A stretch of 64,000 bases of DNA from Andrena cerasifolii (lineage: Eukaryota; Arthropoda; Insecta; Hymenoptera; Andrenidae). Each line of letters begins with the position of its first letter. Positions within the stretch are counted from its first letter, which is position 1. A program made the position numbers and the translations under genes. Location: contig NC_135120.1 in NCBI RefSeq assembly GCF_050908995.1, positions 18,055,433 to 18,119,432 of the forward strand, in the 5' to 3' direction. The notes below the pieces were generated by a model that saw only the letters and a program-made list of their open reading frames with translations, was not told the DNA's origin and made no database searches. Shown here in pieces: positions 1 through 13,157 of the stretch.

Positions 1-3000
1 ATACACGCAAAAGCAAGTGCACCTTCACGGTTCTGCCTTGCACAATGCCACTTTTAAAATAAGCCCCAACGGACTTTTTGATCGTGCGAAACTGCGATTC
101 CCCAACAATCGATAGTTTTAAATAAACACGCCAATAAGAGATCGAATTTGTGACGGGAATATTTTTGGCCACGATAAAATGTACAACTAGAATATACCTA
201 GTGTTTCTATTCGGCAGTATTTTGCAACGTAATTCTAGCGAATAGCGATTCGCGAGAGTCGCTTTCATTGGACGTACTGAAGAGCGTGTAAAAAGTTCGC
301 TGTAAACAACGGATAATAGTGACTTATTGTCCCCTTCACTTTCAAGAGCGACTAAATGTAGGTAATTTTCATTCGAGTGTATTACGTATGAAGGAACGAA
401 TCGATTCTAACGAGAATTCCCGTTCGACTTATCGGCAAACGTTGACAGCAAATTACCGACAGTCCTTGAAAATATGTATGCCTACCCTCTGCTGTTTAAA
501 TATAATACCAGTATATCATAATTTTTCCGTCCATTTCGTAATTCCTTATTTCTCTTTACCATCAGCCCATAAACCTTCCCCCGCCACATTATGGACTTCA
601 CAATTGAAATGAATATTTCTTCAGCGAAATAAATATCTGCAACCATCAGATGCGTATAAATCAACAGTTCGATAAATTTATACAGCGCCGAGCTGAATAT
701 CAGATCGAATTATGAAAAGTCGAAGAGTATTTGCCAATGAACTGCGCAACAGCTCGTCACCGTGTCACCTTACAGACAAGCGCAAAAACATTCTGCCGAG
801 AGCAACACGATACCCCAAGAACCATGACCTAAACGTCCCGAGGCCCGAGTTCTCCCCGAAAGGACAGAAAAAGAATCTTGCGCGCGCGCGCACAAAAAGA
901 ACCTCCCGAGCGTGTTTCTTTTTATTCTACGGCCGTTCGTCGAAATCCCGGTTCCAGTTTTAACGCATTGTTTGCTGGCCGCGCGAGCTATCTTAGAGCA
1001 TTATCTCTCGTTGGCAGGCTGGGCCACCTCGGTTCTGTGTTGCTGCCAAGTTTGTTGCCGAGGGGGGCCAGTCTACGGCGTAGTAATAATGGCACGCTGG
1101 TATGAACCTGTGTTGTAAACAAGCGCCAATTCGTAAACAATAAACAATAGGTTGCGTTTTCGATATGTACACCGCCGACAGAATACCGAGGCTGAATATC
1201 GAGCACCTTTTTTCAAACTGTCCGCCGGGACACGATATTTCATCGTTAAACGTATGTACATATATGACGAGGCGGCTATTCAATGTGGTATTTGCGGAGA
1301 AGTGTAAAAAAGAAACGACGCGAGAGTCGAGGGACTCGCGTTCGACGTTGTCACCTTTATTTTTGTTAATCTTCATGGTGTGTCGCGTATGTGAACTTCC
1401 TTCACCCGCTGGACATCGATTTCATCGGACGTTCCGGATGTCGGTCGGTGGGCTTCGCGTTGTGTTCGCGCGCGCGCGCGCGCCAGTTAGGGTACACCTC
1501 ACTTTTACATAACGTTTATGTAAACGTGGACGCGCGTACGCCGATACTTTCCGGGAATGGTGCGGGGAAAAAAATGGTATAACGGGTGTGATGTTCGACG
1601 GACGTTGCGATCGCGCCCGCAATTAACACTCGACACGGGCACTTTATCTTTGTCGTCGCTTTTTCGGAACAACCTTCGAAGCAGCGCAACAGGTGTGCAC
1701 GTACGCTTCTTATTAGCTTCGCCCTGGACGTGTCTACCGTTTCGAATGAAAAGAGAAAGGGTGTGTAAAAGTCGCGGTTGCATAAAGCCACAAAAAAAAA
1801 AATAGCAATACTAAAATCGAGGAAAAATATTCTCGACGAATCAAAGCGAGCTGATTCAAATACTTTGAAAAATGATAGACCCTGATATTTCTTAGGGTGC
1901 GTTTTCAATGCCCTCGCAGATGCACGCGAAAGAAATACGACGAGCACCGATTACAGGTCGCATAAACTTCTTGCCATATGCTATAATGTTTTCTGTGTAC
2001 CGTCCGTTGAGAATAATGGGCAGCAATTCCAGATAAGTCGCGCGAATGCGTTTAACTGGCGAGATTATTTCCCGACGAAACTAGTGCACGGCGAATCTTA
2101 CTATTTAGAGCACTCCCGGCGAACAGATCAGTGGGATAAAAGAATACTTCCCCCACCACCCGAGCCTCCGATATTTCCTACTGATCTTTTGCAAATAATT
2201 ACGCGATAATAAGCGGCTCGCTGGGGAGGGTTTACAATCACAGTTTTGTTACTCGACACAACAGACTGGAGGAAAGTGTTCGTATGCAACGGCGACGAAT
2301 GAGCTGTCATTCGAAACGGCGACTGCAGCTCGAGAGTCAAGAGTACACTGAGCTGCCAGGCAAAAAGGGAGAATCGAAGAAGGCTTGCAGCGGCCAAGCA
2401 CGGTAAATGCCCGCGCAGCTGCTTCGCTAGCCTTTGACGTGCAAGCGGCATTAAATGCAGCTTTGATCTCTTTCCTTGCCGGACCCCTTTGTTGTCGATT
2501 CGGGAAAGTCCGTTACTGGCCAAATAGCGATGGGAGTAGGTCCCTCGCAACCGAGGGAGACCGAGAACGTACAGTATTAAACGGACACTAGGTACGTTAG
2601 ACGTATCGATCGGATCGCCACGCGAGGTTCGATCTTTCATCTTTTACTCGTTCCTCCGCGATTCTAAGAGCGAGAAACTTTAGCAAATATGTTCGTCAGA
2701 TACTTGTTAACAAGATACTATTATTACTGGACAATACATTTTCAACATACTGATCCATAGACAATCTCGGGTACTTGTAAAGGTTTATCAATATTTGTTT
2801 TGATATTGAATGCAAACGTGTGTACTCATCTTCTCGCAGTTAATACTCTGCCATCCCCACTTCTATTTAATTCCATAGAATCAAATGACTGCTCATGTTT
2901 GCATCCATCGATTACTTTAAAGTGGGTAGCTCAATTACCACCGTTGATAATGAAAACAATTAGTCCTCAACGTCAATCCCCCGCTCTCGTTTTCTTGGAA

Positions 3001-6000
3001 ATGCGTTTACTCGTTAAGGTCTTCCCGCTTAGTGTATTAAAATAATACCGCTAGTGGTGAGTGTTTTCGGAAATTCTCCGTTTCAAGGCACGCGCGAGGA
3101 ATCGGTGTCTTACGAGTGCAGTAACCAAGCGAAGTTGATGGCAACCGATTCGCCCCGATGTTATATCGATAACCGGGCCCCGAGGCACAATACCGCACGT
3201 ACGCGCGGCCAACAACTTCCGGTCAGTTCGATACATAATTCTGTTGTAGGAAGAAATCGTAGATGGCATCGCTAGGAGAAGTCTGGCCGCTCTAAACCGG
3301 GGAGAATTTGTCTGGTGACGTGGACTCGTAAAACGCGAATCATTCGAAGCCAGGCATCAACATTTAAATACAATGTGTGAATATTTTTTCCATTCTGAAA
3401 TATTCTATGTCCACTGAACACTCGGCTAGAATTCTTTAACCACGCAAAATATTATGAACGCCGAAACGGAAATCGCAGCCGACCGTAGTCATCAGTATTC
3501 CGCCGTTACTTATCTTTGCATAATTTTAGCGTCATAGAGTGCTTCGAAAGGAAAAGGAAATGATCTTGACACTTTGCTTGGTTTTTGCAGTTTACACTCT
3601 TGCTCGAAATACTTGCTCGACGCATATACGGTCGAGAGGCATTCATTGGCCTTTACCGATTCTACTTTTATCGAGGGTAGAAGGCCTCAGGCCTGAAACA
3701 GGTTTCCTCTCACCACTCTCACTTTCTGCGACACATTTCAATGTGTATTGAGCCTCGGGATAACGAGTGAATCGATAACTGTAATTTTTTCCAGCAGACC
3801 TGCATCTTGACCGTTCCTTCTTACTTCACTCTGCCTTGCCATTCCGTCGCAAAATACGTTTCCATGTGTCGACAGTGGATCTTACGGTTACAAACGGACA
3901 TTCGAATAAGTAGTAAAAAAAAAAGAAAAGATAATTCAAGGAAGACGAGTAAGCTGGTGAATTGAAGATGATTGATTTTGGGGGACGCAAATTAGTGGCA
4001 AAAATGTCACAATCGCCGAGTGATAATTCCACTTGGAAATCAGTGATGATTTTCTAAAATAACGATTCCACTTGGGACTCCAGTGTACCTACTATTGCAC
4101 ACGATCGCGTTCGCCGTTCGTCGATTAGATGTCGGAGGAATTCGAGAGTGAATGTCTGGATTACAGTGTGAGGAACGTAATGCAGTTACGAGGCTCTGGT
4201 AATTGCATCACGTGCTGCGACCCACTGTCGACCGCTTAGAAAGAGTGTCAATGTCGTTGCCCTCGACGTTTTTATACGTTAATTAAACAATTGGACTAAT
4301 CGACGAAGATTATATAATTGTGCCTATGCATTTTCCAAGCGCGCGAAAAAATAATGAAACCGCGCGATAGACTGAATCTAATTTCTAATTTGTGCCAGCA
4401 CTGCTTTTTGTTTATTTCTTCTTCATTTCGACCGTTCGTAACTGGTAGCCTCTGCAGAGGGCGTTAGACGATCGATCCCTACGTTCGAGAATTCCTATCT
4501 CATCTCGAATCGCTTTATGCGGACTCTTCGTCCTAGCAATACGTATCCTTGTGACAAAGATAAGGATCTGATACAGTGGTATTGATTTAACTGATTGTAT
4601 CGGGTACCTGCTGATACTCGATTAACCGGTTAGCAACCGATTGCTCAATTGGTGTGTAGGTGTACGGGTAATACGATTACGGTTAATCGAATGCGCGCAC
4701 GATATCATTGAGCGTACGACGAAGGTTTAAAATTGACAAATTGAATTGCGTTCGGTTAATAACTTATTGACCGAGTATCCGGTTTTACCGGCGAGTCCTC
4801 TGGCAGGGCCAAGACGAAACTCACGCCCTTCTTTCCTCAACCACTTACCAACCATCAGAAACGTCGTTTTCTTTTGTCGAGTTATTAACCTCAAAACGCT
4901 CACGTTTCTAAATTTCCTTTAAGCCCTTCTTTATCGTGTACTGCCTTCTAAAGAAGTTGAATTAAGAATCGGTAATTTTTGTGAAGAACAGTAAATATAT
5001 CTGAGGCGGTATCGAATTACAGAAAGAAGATTAAACATCGCGTTACTATTTCCCAAATACGACCGAAGCGGTATCCAGGACCACGTGGTCACACGAGGCT
5101 TCTACGAAGTGGAGAAAGGGTCGCTGGGCAAGAGATCAAAATTTGTTATGCAAATGAAGAAAGACTATATAGGTGACGTGTTGAGAGTTGATTGCCAACA
5201 TGCTTATTTTCTTGCCACGTGTATCGAGGACTCGTTGGCGGTGTACAGATAAGATGATCGGACTAGTCATACAAAATTCCCTATTATCGGCGCCGTAACG
5301 ATCAAACACCTCAACTACGGGACGGACACGTGCGTACGCGGTCTTTCTTCCATCGAAACACGTTTTCTTTTATCGCTAATTTCATACCTGAATAAACTCT
5401 GCGCAACACTCGTGTCACACGGGAAGAAGCTAATTCGGTTGGTCCCTATACCGTATGGTTTCATTTTTTCGTGATTCTGTGCGCAACGAAAAAATAGTTG
5501 CGATGTTTCCGAAAATTTTACCATATGTTACTTTCAAGTTAGATATATTAATCGAATAACTAAGTGTTTTAGGCCAGTGAAAACTTTCGAGATGAGCAAA
5601 TTTTTCAATAGAAATTCGAGTAACGCGTGCTTGAAATACGAAACCGTTGGAGTTCGATATTCCACGCTATTTTCAACACTAATTCATTTACTGCTGCAGA
5701 ATAGCTTTATGCAACAATGTCGCGACTCGCGTTCCTGTGTGTATAATTACTGCAGTTCTATACGCATAGGAAACTGCGCGCTTTTATTGTTTTCCTGATT
5801 CGTGTATTGAAATTAAAGGAAAAATCCAATCAATTGCACTACATGGCACTCTACTTTTTCGAGTATTAATAAATTGATTAAAGTGATGATTTGATATAAA
5901 ATATACTAGAATTTCTGTACTGTATATATAAGCCTAGTACACTGTTTAAATACACTGTTATATAAGTTTCATTGTGCAAGTTACCATAGAAGCTCCCCTC

Positions 6001-6642
6001 CGATACTTAGTCCACATTAGCACTACCTATAAAGAAGTATAGTTCCATATTCGTGAACTTGATAAGAGCCTCTTTCATCACATGTACAAAGTACGAGGCC
6101 ATTTTGATACAAAATCCATGAAGTAGAAGCACTCAAAATCTTCTACAGCCTTATACTAATATATTTATTCCCCCTGTTATTATGATTCTCCAAAACATGC
6201 AATTACCGCATTGCGCAAATATATTTTGAAGATTCTCGCTCCATCGTAACGCGTACAATTTTTACACAGAATTTGACTTTAGAACCCATCATCAAACGAA
6301 CATAAACTAGAAAAATTGGAATTTTTTTTCCAATGTATTCGATATCTATCGCGCAAATGCAACTGTTATTTAAAGATAAAGGAGCAAGACGAAAGATAAC
6401 TCAAGAGTTTAATGCAGCCTTTAGAACGCAATAAAAACTTTAGTAACATTTTTATTAATATGGGATCGTAAAAAAAGTTATATCTCAAAAGAAAGATACG
6501 CGAAACCTGTTTTCAAACTATAAAGCGATTCATTGCACGTAGAAGTAGAAAGAAGGATGTCCAAAAAATAGAACTTGGCAATTTGAATAGAGCAGTAAAT
6601 GGTAATGAAATAAGCTCTATCGATCACGGATCAAACACTTAC
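1..6642 (-). other. 5' part of a long first coding intron of larp (no exon seen)
   Basis: The donor GTAAGT at 6642-6637 (minus strand) opens this intron. I looked for the La domain and the DM15 repeats that must follow in LARP1 and saw no ORF on the minus strand that resembles them, so the rest of the gene should lie to the left of the window. The stretch holds two short CG dinucleotide runs (about 880-891 and 1467-1483). Its open frames on both strands are short, resemble no family I know, and look like chance. No tRNA or other RNA gene was recognised. Confidence 0.6.
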
Positions 6643-7480
6643 CAACAATTCCTTGCTGCTGCGGTTGGAGCACCCTCTTCTCTTTTTCAGTCTGTTTCTC
6701 AACAGGCGTTAAGACCGCAGGAGGTACGACAGCGACGGGGTTCGAAGGCACTGCCTGTGTTGTGGATTTGCTTTTGGTCCAAGGGTTGACGGTGGGTAGA
6801 GGAGCCTCAACGTACTTAACCGGTAACGCCGATTGACTTTCCGAATCCGTGTCTTGGTCCTCGTTATCTCTCGCAGTTTCTTTATTGCCCATGACATAAT
6901 CCAAAGCACTTCTATCTCCTCGGTCGCGCTCCTTGTGCGACCTCTCGTTGCTCCCGCTGTGCCCGCGAAGCGGATGCCTGTGGTCTCTGTGTCTGTGTCG
7001 TTCTCTGTGATCGCGATGCTGTTCTCTTAATTTCTCCTTCCTCCTGGCACTCTTGGGTGCGACTGTCTGAAACTCTCCGTCGCTCCCAATGTCGCCGTTC
7101 ACCTGCACATTTTCAGGAGCGCTCTCCTGTCGCTGCTCGGCCGAAAGTTCCTTCTGCACGATCGGTTGGCTCTGTTCGGAGGTAGGTGGCAGTTCGTTTC
7201 CATATCGCTTGTCCAGTTTACTCTGCGGGTTGAACCTCCGTCCGTTCCTCTGGTAGAACTTCCCCTTGGCAGTGAGATTCTGAGAGGCGATACGATCCTT
7301 GATGGGCAGAGGTTGCTGGGCCTGAACCTGACCGCCAATGTTCTCCTTATTGTTACCCTTATTGTTAGAGGCACGGCTCTCGGTGCCGCTCTTGGGGTTG
7401 AGGATACTTGCGTAAGAGACACCGGGGCCCTCTTCTCTCTCGGTACTTCCCTGAGCGCCGCTGGCCACCTTGGCCGCCAT
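6643..7480 (-). CDS. larp: La-related protein 1 (larp), first coding exon, partial
   Basis: LARP1 binds the 5' TOP motif and cap of ribosomal-protein mRNAs and controls their translation and stability in the cytoplasm. This exon encodes only the N-terminal 279 residues. They include GDGEF-like text (GSDGEFQTVAPKSARRKEK), an Arg/His/Asp-rich tract (REQHRDHRERHRHRDHRH) and VNPWTK in the segment PLPTVNPWTKSKST; these short blocks are the N-terminal signatures of animal LARP1. The RNA-binding La domain and C-terminal DM15 repeats are not in the window. I chose the ATG at 7480 because AAGATGG is a strong start context and MAAKVASG is a typical LARP1 start. The frame stays open for 26 more residues upstream to an ATG at 7558, which I take as 5' UTR. 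The exon ends in phase 1 at GTTG|GTAAGT. Identity is fairly sure; the start less so. Confidence 0.8.
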
Positions 7481-8250
7481 CTTGAACGGTACGCGCCGAA
7501 AGACAAAAACACGAGGCGGCCCCGAATACGAGGGATCTGGCTCGAAAAGTTTCCTCACAGGATGCTGCTCCCTCTCAGGCGGTGAAGGGGTCCTGAGACA
7601 CGCCGCTCACCCCCGGGCACATTAATCCGGCCGAGCCGTCTCGTCGCGAGATCGAATGATTCGAGACGTTTCGTGCGTCGTCGGTTCGGCTTTAAAGCAC
7701 CAATCTAGGGACATCCTCCGCGCCGTAGACCGGACGCATGTCTCCCCGAGGTCCGTGCTGTCGCACGAACGCCTGTTCGATTTTTAACACAAGTTATGCG
7801 ATGCAGGCGTAGAAGGACGAGCGTCGGCCCTTCCGCGAGAGGCGAGAGAACGCCCACTCGTGTCACGAGGGGATCGCTCTTTCCAGAAGGTGCGGCGTGC
7901 ACGCAGTCACGCACGCGGTCGTTACCGATTGATGCCCCCGAAATATCTCTCCTCCTCTCTCGCACGTGCCCCGAATTCACCCGAGATCCGTGAAAAGTAG
8001 AATAGAATCGATGGAAATATCCCCGGCGTCCTGGGATCCGGTCGAACGCCCCTAGTATTCGGAGCACGACGTGCACGAGGTCCGAACGAGGTTGTGTGGT
8101 TAAGAACACGCTGACTCGGCGATTTCACGAGGCGATCCGGGATCAGCCGGCGCACGAGATTACTGTTCGAATGATGCTTTGATCTACCTTTTTCTCGGCG
8201 AAACCTCGGCGACAGAGTGCACGCGGCGTTCGTCGTGCGTGCGAGCTGCG
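7481..8250 (-). promoter_or_regulatory. Probable larp 5' UTR and promoter region
   Basis: This GC- and CpG-rich stretch lies directly upstream of the larp start codon and contrasts with the AT-rich DNA from about 8600 on. It has short overlapping open frames on both strands, as CpG-rich promoter DNA often does. No TATA box or defined transcription start was identified, and the boundaries are approximate. That it is a promoter is inferred from position and composition. Confidence 0.4.
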
Positions 8251-8869
8251 AAATAGGAAGCTAGCAGACAACCGGGCTGCACCTCGTTGGTACGGCTAAT
8301 TTTTCTTCGTTGCGGATCTTCTTTGTATTTCTCGTGGACCCTCTCGCCGGCTGGCTTGCGTGCGGCTTGAAAAAATTTAGTCACAATCGCAGCGAGTTCA
8401 GGAGCACCGTTACAACGTCACGTTACCACGGATTACGTAAACACGGCATTTTCGGCGATCTTTTTCTACGGAAAAGCGGTCCGCAAAACACATGTGGCCA
8501 ACGCTGGCTCCTGGCCTTTACGCGAGCGGCTACGAAGCTTCCGGTTTAATCGATTCTATCATCTTGCCGACAGGTAGCGCCACCCTGCTTCCTTTCTCAT
8601 CCATTGCCGCGTAATTCGAATAAAGTTTCATTTGTCGGTTTCCGTTGAAGGCACATATATACTAATTAATTCTTAGGTCCATGCTTCAAACGCGGTAAAA
8701 ACTTTGTGGTTAGGTGTAAAGTTTACCTATTTGCAGTATTCGCACTTAAAAATTACAAGTGATATTACGATCGCAGAAAATTGTCGATATAAGCTTACTT
8801 ATCTATAGAGTAATTACTTTATTCAATTTCCGCATCGTAGAATGAGATAGCCGGATAAACAATTAATAA

Positions 8870-8875
8870 TTTATT
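8870..8875 (-). promoter_or_regulatory. Candidate poly(A) signal of ABHD18
   Basis: AATAAA on the minus strand (tttatt on plus), about 360 bp downstream of the ABHD18 stop codon. Another candidate is at about 8818. Either would give an ordinary insect 3' UTR length. Which is used cannot be told from sequence. Confidence 0.4.
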
Positions 8876-9236
8876 TGTCTTTACAGAATATATTACAAAT
8901 TATTTGCATTTAACAGAGTATTCATTTTACATAGTTTTTCTCTTTTTTTGTTACAACTAACAGTATTAACACATTCTATACACACCTTGTGCATAAAGGA
9001 TCGCATGCGTTCGCAATTTCGCATGCATGATTATTGTTCCTCAGCTTTAGTTCTTGTAAGATTGTCGAAATATAGGGTTTTCGAAATTGTAAAGTTACTA
9101 GAAAACAGGCTAAATACAAATTTGTATAAGTATCACCAACCGGCGCTTCAAATGGCCCCGTTTCGAAAAATAGTGATCTGTAAAATTTTTTTTACACCGT
9201 CTAATTCATTTAAGCTTCGATAGAATTGCACGTACA

Positions 9237-12011
9237 TCAGCTGACTTCCAACGGATATTTCTTCAACGATCGTGCAAATGCTTCTGCTATAGTAGCTCTA
9301 AAAATAATCGAATAAAATGAAAATCACATAATTTGTTCAATTACGAACAGAACAAGTAACGAATTTGCTCGGGTACCTAAACACTTTCTGATGAAGAAGA
9401 TACGCGCTCACGTGGCCCGCCTCTATGTACCGAATTTCAGCACCTGGCCAGATCTTTTCCAAGCTCATACAGCCGTCGCGCGGGACGTATGCATCGTCCC
9501 TCGCGCACACAGCGATAATAAGTTCAGTATCTACAGGTACTTCGAAATTTTTTAAATGCGTGCACTCGTCCATTATGCCGCACATGAATTGCAACGCTTC
9601 CCGTTCACGCCACTTGTAGTCCGAAAACACTGGATGCCTTGTAACTGGTAATAAACAAACGCCTATTGCCAAAGGAATGTACGTAAATAATGATCATGCT
9701 GTCAAGAAATCATGCTTTCAGTCTGTTTGTGTATTAAATGGTAGTACGCAATATGTATGTTGCAAAACTAAATGCACGTGCTAGTTCCAAATGTGAAAAT
9801 TCGTTAATTAGGAATTCGCGCTTTATTAAAGATTCAGTTTCTGCTGGTTTTACGTTTATCATGGAACGATCGATACGTACAACTTGTGGTCTTAGAGAGG
9901 AAGATCAGAATTTATAACACATTATAAAAGCTTCTTCGAACTACAAAACCAACAAATCATACGTATCTACAACAAAAAACTTGCCTTTTAGCCCATTTGA
10001 ATCTTTTGGTTTAAATCTGTCAGAAAGTAGGCTCAGAGGAAATATCTTTGCCGCTGCTTTCTCTTCGGCAACTTGTATCTTTAGATTATTGTCTACGTTT
10101 TGAGAGTCACATTCCTCGTTTAATTTATCATTATCGATCACAGTTTGAGTGGCAGTTGCAGTGTTTACTTCTTCGCTAGCACCTTCAGACTTTTCTTTTA
10201 CCTCATTGACCCTTTTCATACTGGCAGGATAATGTTGAGCAAAATGTTGGCCAGCTAGGAACGCATCCTAAGAAAATATCTGCTTTTAATCGCTATTCAA
10301 TGTTTGTGGCACCGCTGAAACAGATCATCACTCACTTCCTCGCCAACAATTCGCACCATTTTGGCGAGATCGTTTTGGTAAAGCTCGTTTGCAAAATATT
10401 GGTGTTCTAGGAGGGTCCAATTAATAGATGCGCTCATCACTCCTTGAGTGAATACTGGCGAAGCTGTCGACCACGACAGGCAAGGGATTAGAGGTAGCGG
10501 TTTTGGCCAATTAGTCGCTGCCAACGAAGCCATCTAAAAACGCAGATGCATAGAATAACTTGACTTACTATAGCCTGATTTGCGAGAGTTGAGACCCGAG
10601 GTGGGTCCCTTGGACGCCGCACGCAATCAGTAGCGTACCATTGTTTCCTCTTTAACCAAGCTCCGTCCGAGGGACCCGCCTCAGATCCCAACTCTCGAAA
10701 ATCAGACTATAACACATTGGGTGTCGATATTAAAGGTACAAACATGGCCACCCATCGACAACCCTGTCAGTCCTAACGGTCCGAAACCTTGTTGCTCGCA
10801 CCAATTCAGTAAAACAATTGATTCCATTATCAAGCATCCTCCCATGATAAAGATGTCACAAACATTATGTAAACTAGATCGTCTACAAAGTGTCTCAAGA
10901 TTAGTACAGGCACAAAACTCTGTCGAAGTTTAAAGTGCCTTTACAGTTACAAACCTTCTAAATACAAATTCTTACATTTGATTCCGTGGTTTCCTCAATC
11001 CGTAAAATGGATTCTCCAGTAGTAAGGATGCAATCCCTGATTCTTTGAGCAATGGTTTAGCGATTAAGTTTCTTCTCCGCCAGAAGAACTAATGAACGCA
11101 CAAGTCGATATATGATTCTAACATAAAACAGTGCAGTAATTGAAATGAGATTAACTCACGTGATCCCCTGTACCCGCGAGATGCAAGCATAACGGTTTAA
11201 TTTTATGGGAGTTCCATTTCCGCGGTAGAACCAGTTGAAAATGAGCAGTTATCGTTTCAGTTGGCATTATTCCAGGAAGGTGTTTGTGAAATGGGCTTTC
11301 AAAAGATCCTTCAATTATATGACAGTCTGACCATTCCTCGTCCTATATATAAAAAATATCTATAAATACGTGCCTTCTCTGTGTTACAAAGTGATTTCAC
11401 TATACGTGCACTGTACCTTAGTTATGCTGATTGGGTAATCCCGGGGTATGAGATTGTAACATGTTTCTCTGTTGGCAATGACTTTTCTAAATTCAAAAAT
11501 CCTAGAAAACACAAATTCGATTGCCTTACACACGTGAATGGAAATTGTTCAACATCTCCATTTCTATTCACTTTACTTTCCCTTTCTTTTTAAGGCAATT
11601 TATACAGCAAAGATTACATTGGTAACTCACGATTCAAATGAAACTGGCGAATTTCAAGGTTACGAAATTTACACTTTGCTGCCGAAAATTTGAATTCCAT
11701 TCTCTAAGAACCGCAATCAGATCTGAGCAGAATTGTTTACATCGGATTTCGCAGAGGCAGGAATTATTCAAGGTCAAGTAGAATGAAAGATTCGCTTGTG
11801 ACATGCATGGAATTTAAAGTGAACGAGTACTCTGCCAATAATAGAGAGGGATCTCGAAAGAGTAGAATCGTAGGGGTCGGTTTTCGAACGGAGACAAGGT
11901 TATGCCCAGTTTGTCTTACCTTTTCAAATTCTGGGGGCTACCCCAGCCCTTGGTAAAGAATTTCGTAAGGAGGATACTTCTGTAAACGGCGTCCAAACGG
12001 CTGGGTGGCAT
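9237..12011 (-). CDS. ABHD18: ABHD18-like alpha/beta hydrolase, nine coding exons, 473 aa
   Basis: Exons by position, read on the minus strand: 12011-11920, 11501-11417, 11342-11160, 11088-10976, 10882-10744, 10533-10336, 10267-9985, 9644-9377, 9297-9237. Phases agree throughout and the sum is 474 codons including the stop. The start MPPSRLDAVYRSILLTKFF, the block CLHLAGTGDH, the segment ASLLLENPFYG and the nucleophile elbow GLSMGGH (Ser200) are hallmarks of animal ABHD18 (C4orf29). Asp414 or Asp415 (ARDDAYVPR) and His442 (EAGHVSAYL) are the likely acid and base. Residues of about 290-360 are a low-complexity linker, variable in the family. The human protein has recently been linked to mitochondrial cardiolipin deacylation; for this insect protein that is inference. 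Intron 7 appears to start with GC, not GT. A MITE sits in intron 5. The gene is divergent from DCTD. Confidence 0.9.
10569..10711. mobile_element. 143-bp MITE with 42-bp inverted termini in ABHD18 intron 5
   Basis: The ends 10569-10610 and 10670-10711 are inverted copies of each other with few mismatches; both begin TATAG(C/T)CTGATTT when read inwards. The centre is about 60 bp of unique sequence. The TA at both outer edges fits a TA target duplication, as made by Tc1/mariner-type transposases. No coding sequence is present, so it is non-autonomous. Confidence 0.75.
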
Positions 12012-13157
12012 CGTATGAATGTGTAAATTAATCTCGAACGAGCCTATATAGATAACGGACAATCTGTTGATCGTGGAAATTTACGCGTAAAAAAGATGAT
12101 TGATTCATCGAGGTACTTGTTCCGTTGGTTCGAAAGGGTTCGGGTGTTTCTCGCGAGAACACTCATGTCGCGATTTGTTTAAAGTGTTACAAATTAAGTG
12201 GACATTCTTTTCGAACTGGTCGGAGACTTTTACCGCTTGGTCCAACTTATCGTCTATTTAGGTTTAATCAGGCGATTGGTACGATCCGATCGGATGACGT
12301 TGTGCGAGTATATCGCACATGAACGTCCATTTCTCGCATCTTCGGCCACGTACATATACAATCGCAATTTCGATGAACGGGTTCCTTAAATATCGACTGA
12401 TCGCGACAGGATGTTACGATATAGTCGCGAGACGGAAGTGCGCGCCGTCTCTTTTCAAAATTAATATTCGAGTGGACACAGCGGAGCAGCACGCATCACA
12501 AAAATCTGTAGATGTTGTCACTAGAGAGCAAGGAACGGTAGCCAATGGGGAAGCGCAGACACTCAGCGCAGAGGGCGCCGCTAGCGCACATATCAAACTT
12601 AAAATGTTATATTAGAAATTCTGTTTACATACGTGTGACATGTTTAGAGTGAGCCGATGCGATGTAACTAGAGCGATTATTAATCGTGTATATTTCTGCT
12701 TTAAGTACAGGTAAGGAATTTTTATATAAAAGGCGTTAAATGCAATCATATATACCTGGTCTGTGGTGACACGAAGTCCCATAAGGTGATAGGTTTATCC
12801 TATACTTCGTCGATGCTGATACTGTGTATCATAATTTAATTATTTTGATATTGGAATTAATAGTATATTTAATTTGCATATTCATTTATAACTTAACACG
12901 TACATTCCAAAGTGACGTATTTACTTGTCGAGCGCAAACTATAGAAAAGACTCAACACCTTATGAACTTTCGCGCCCCAACTTAGACTGCCTTACCGATC
13001 CTAGAAATTCAAGACTGATTGCAGTGTCCTCTGTTCGTGGACGACGGTCCGTTGAAGAACTACTTCCCGAAGTAGTTTGTAAAACAAACGTAAAAAAAGT
13101 GGAAAAGCGCGGGAAACGATAATCGATCGTACCTGTTTCGTGTAAATACAGTTAAAA
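12012..13157. promoter_or_regulatory. Divergent intergenic region between ABHD18 and DCTD
   Basis: The two start codons face away from each other, 1146 bp apart. The short frames here (for instance 12319-12615 plus) have no recognisable family. The region should hold both promoters and 5' UTRs. No core promoter motif could be assigned with confidence. Confidence 0.5.

Noticed and set aside
7166..7585. 139-codon plus-strand frame over the larp exon
   Set aside because: Antisense shadow of the larp coding exon, which carries LARP1 signatures.
10297..10335. Read-through of ABHD18 exon 6 to VSDDLFQRCHKH and a stop
   Set aside because: A strong donor GTGAGT at the GEE codons restores frame with the next exon (DAFLAGQHF), as the family requires; the donor at CG|GTGCCA gives the wrong phase.
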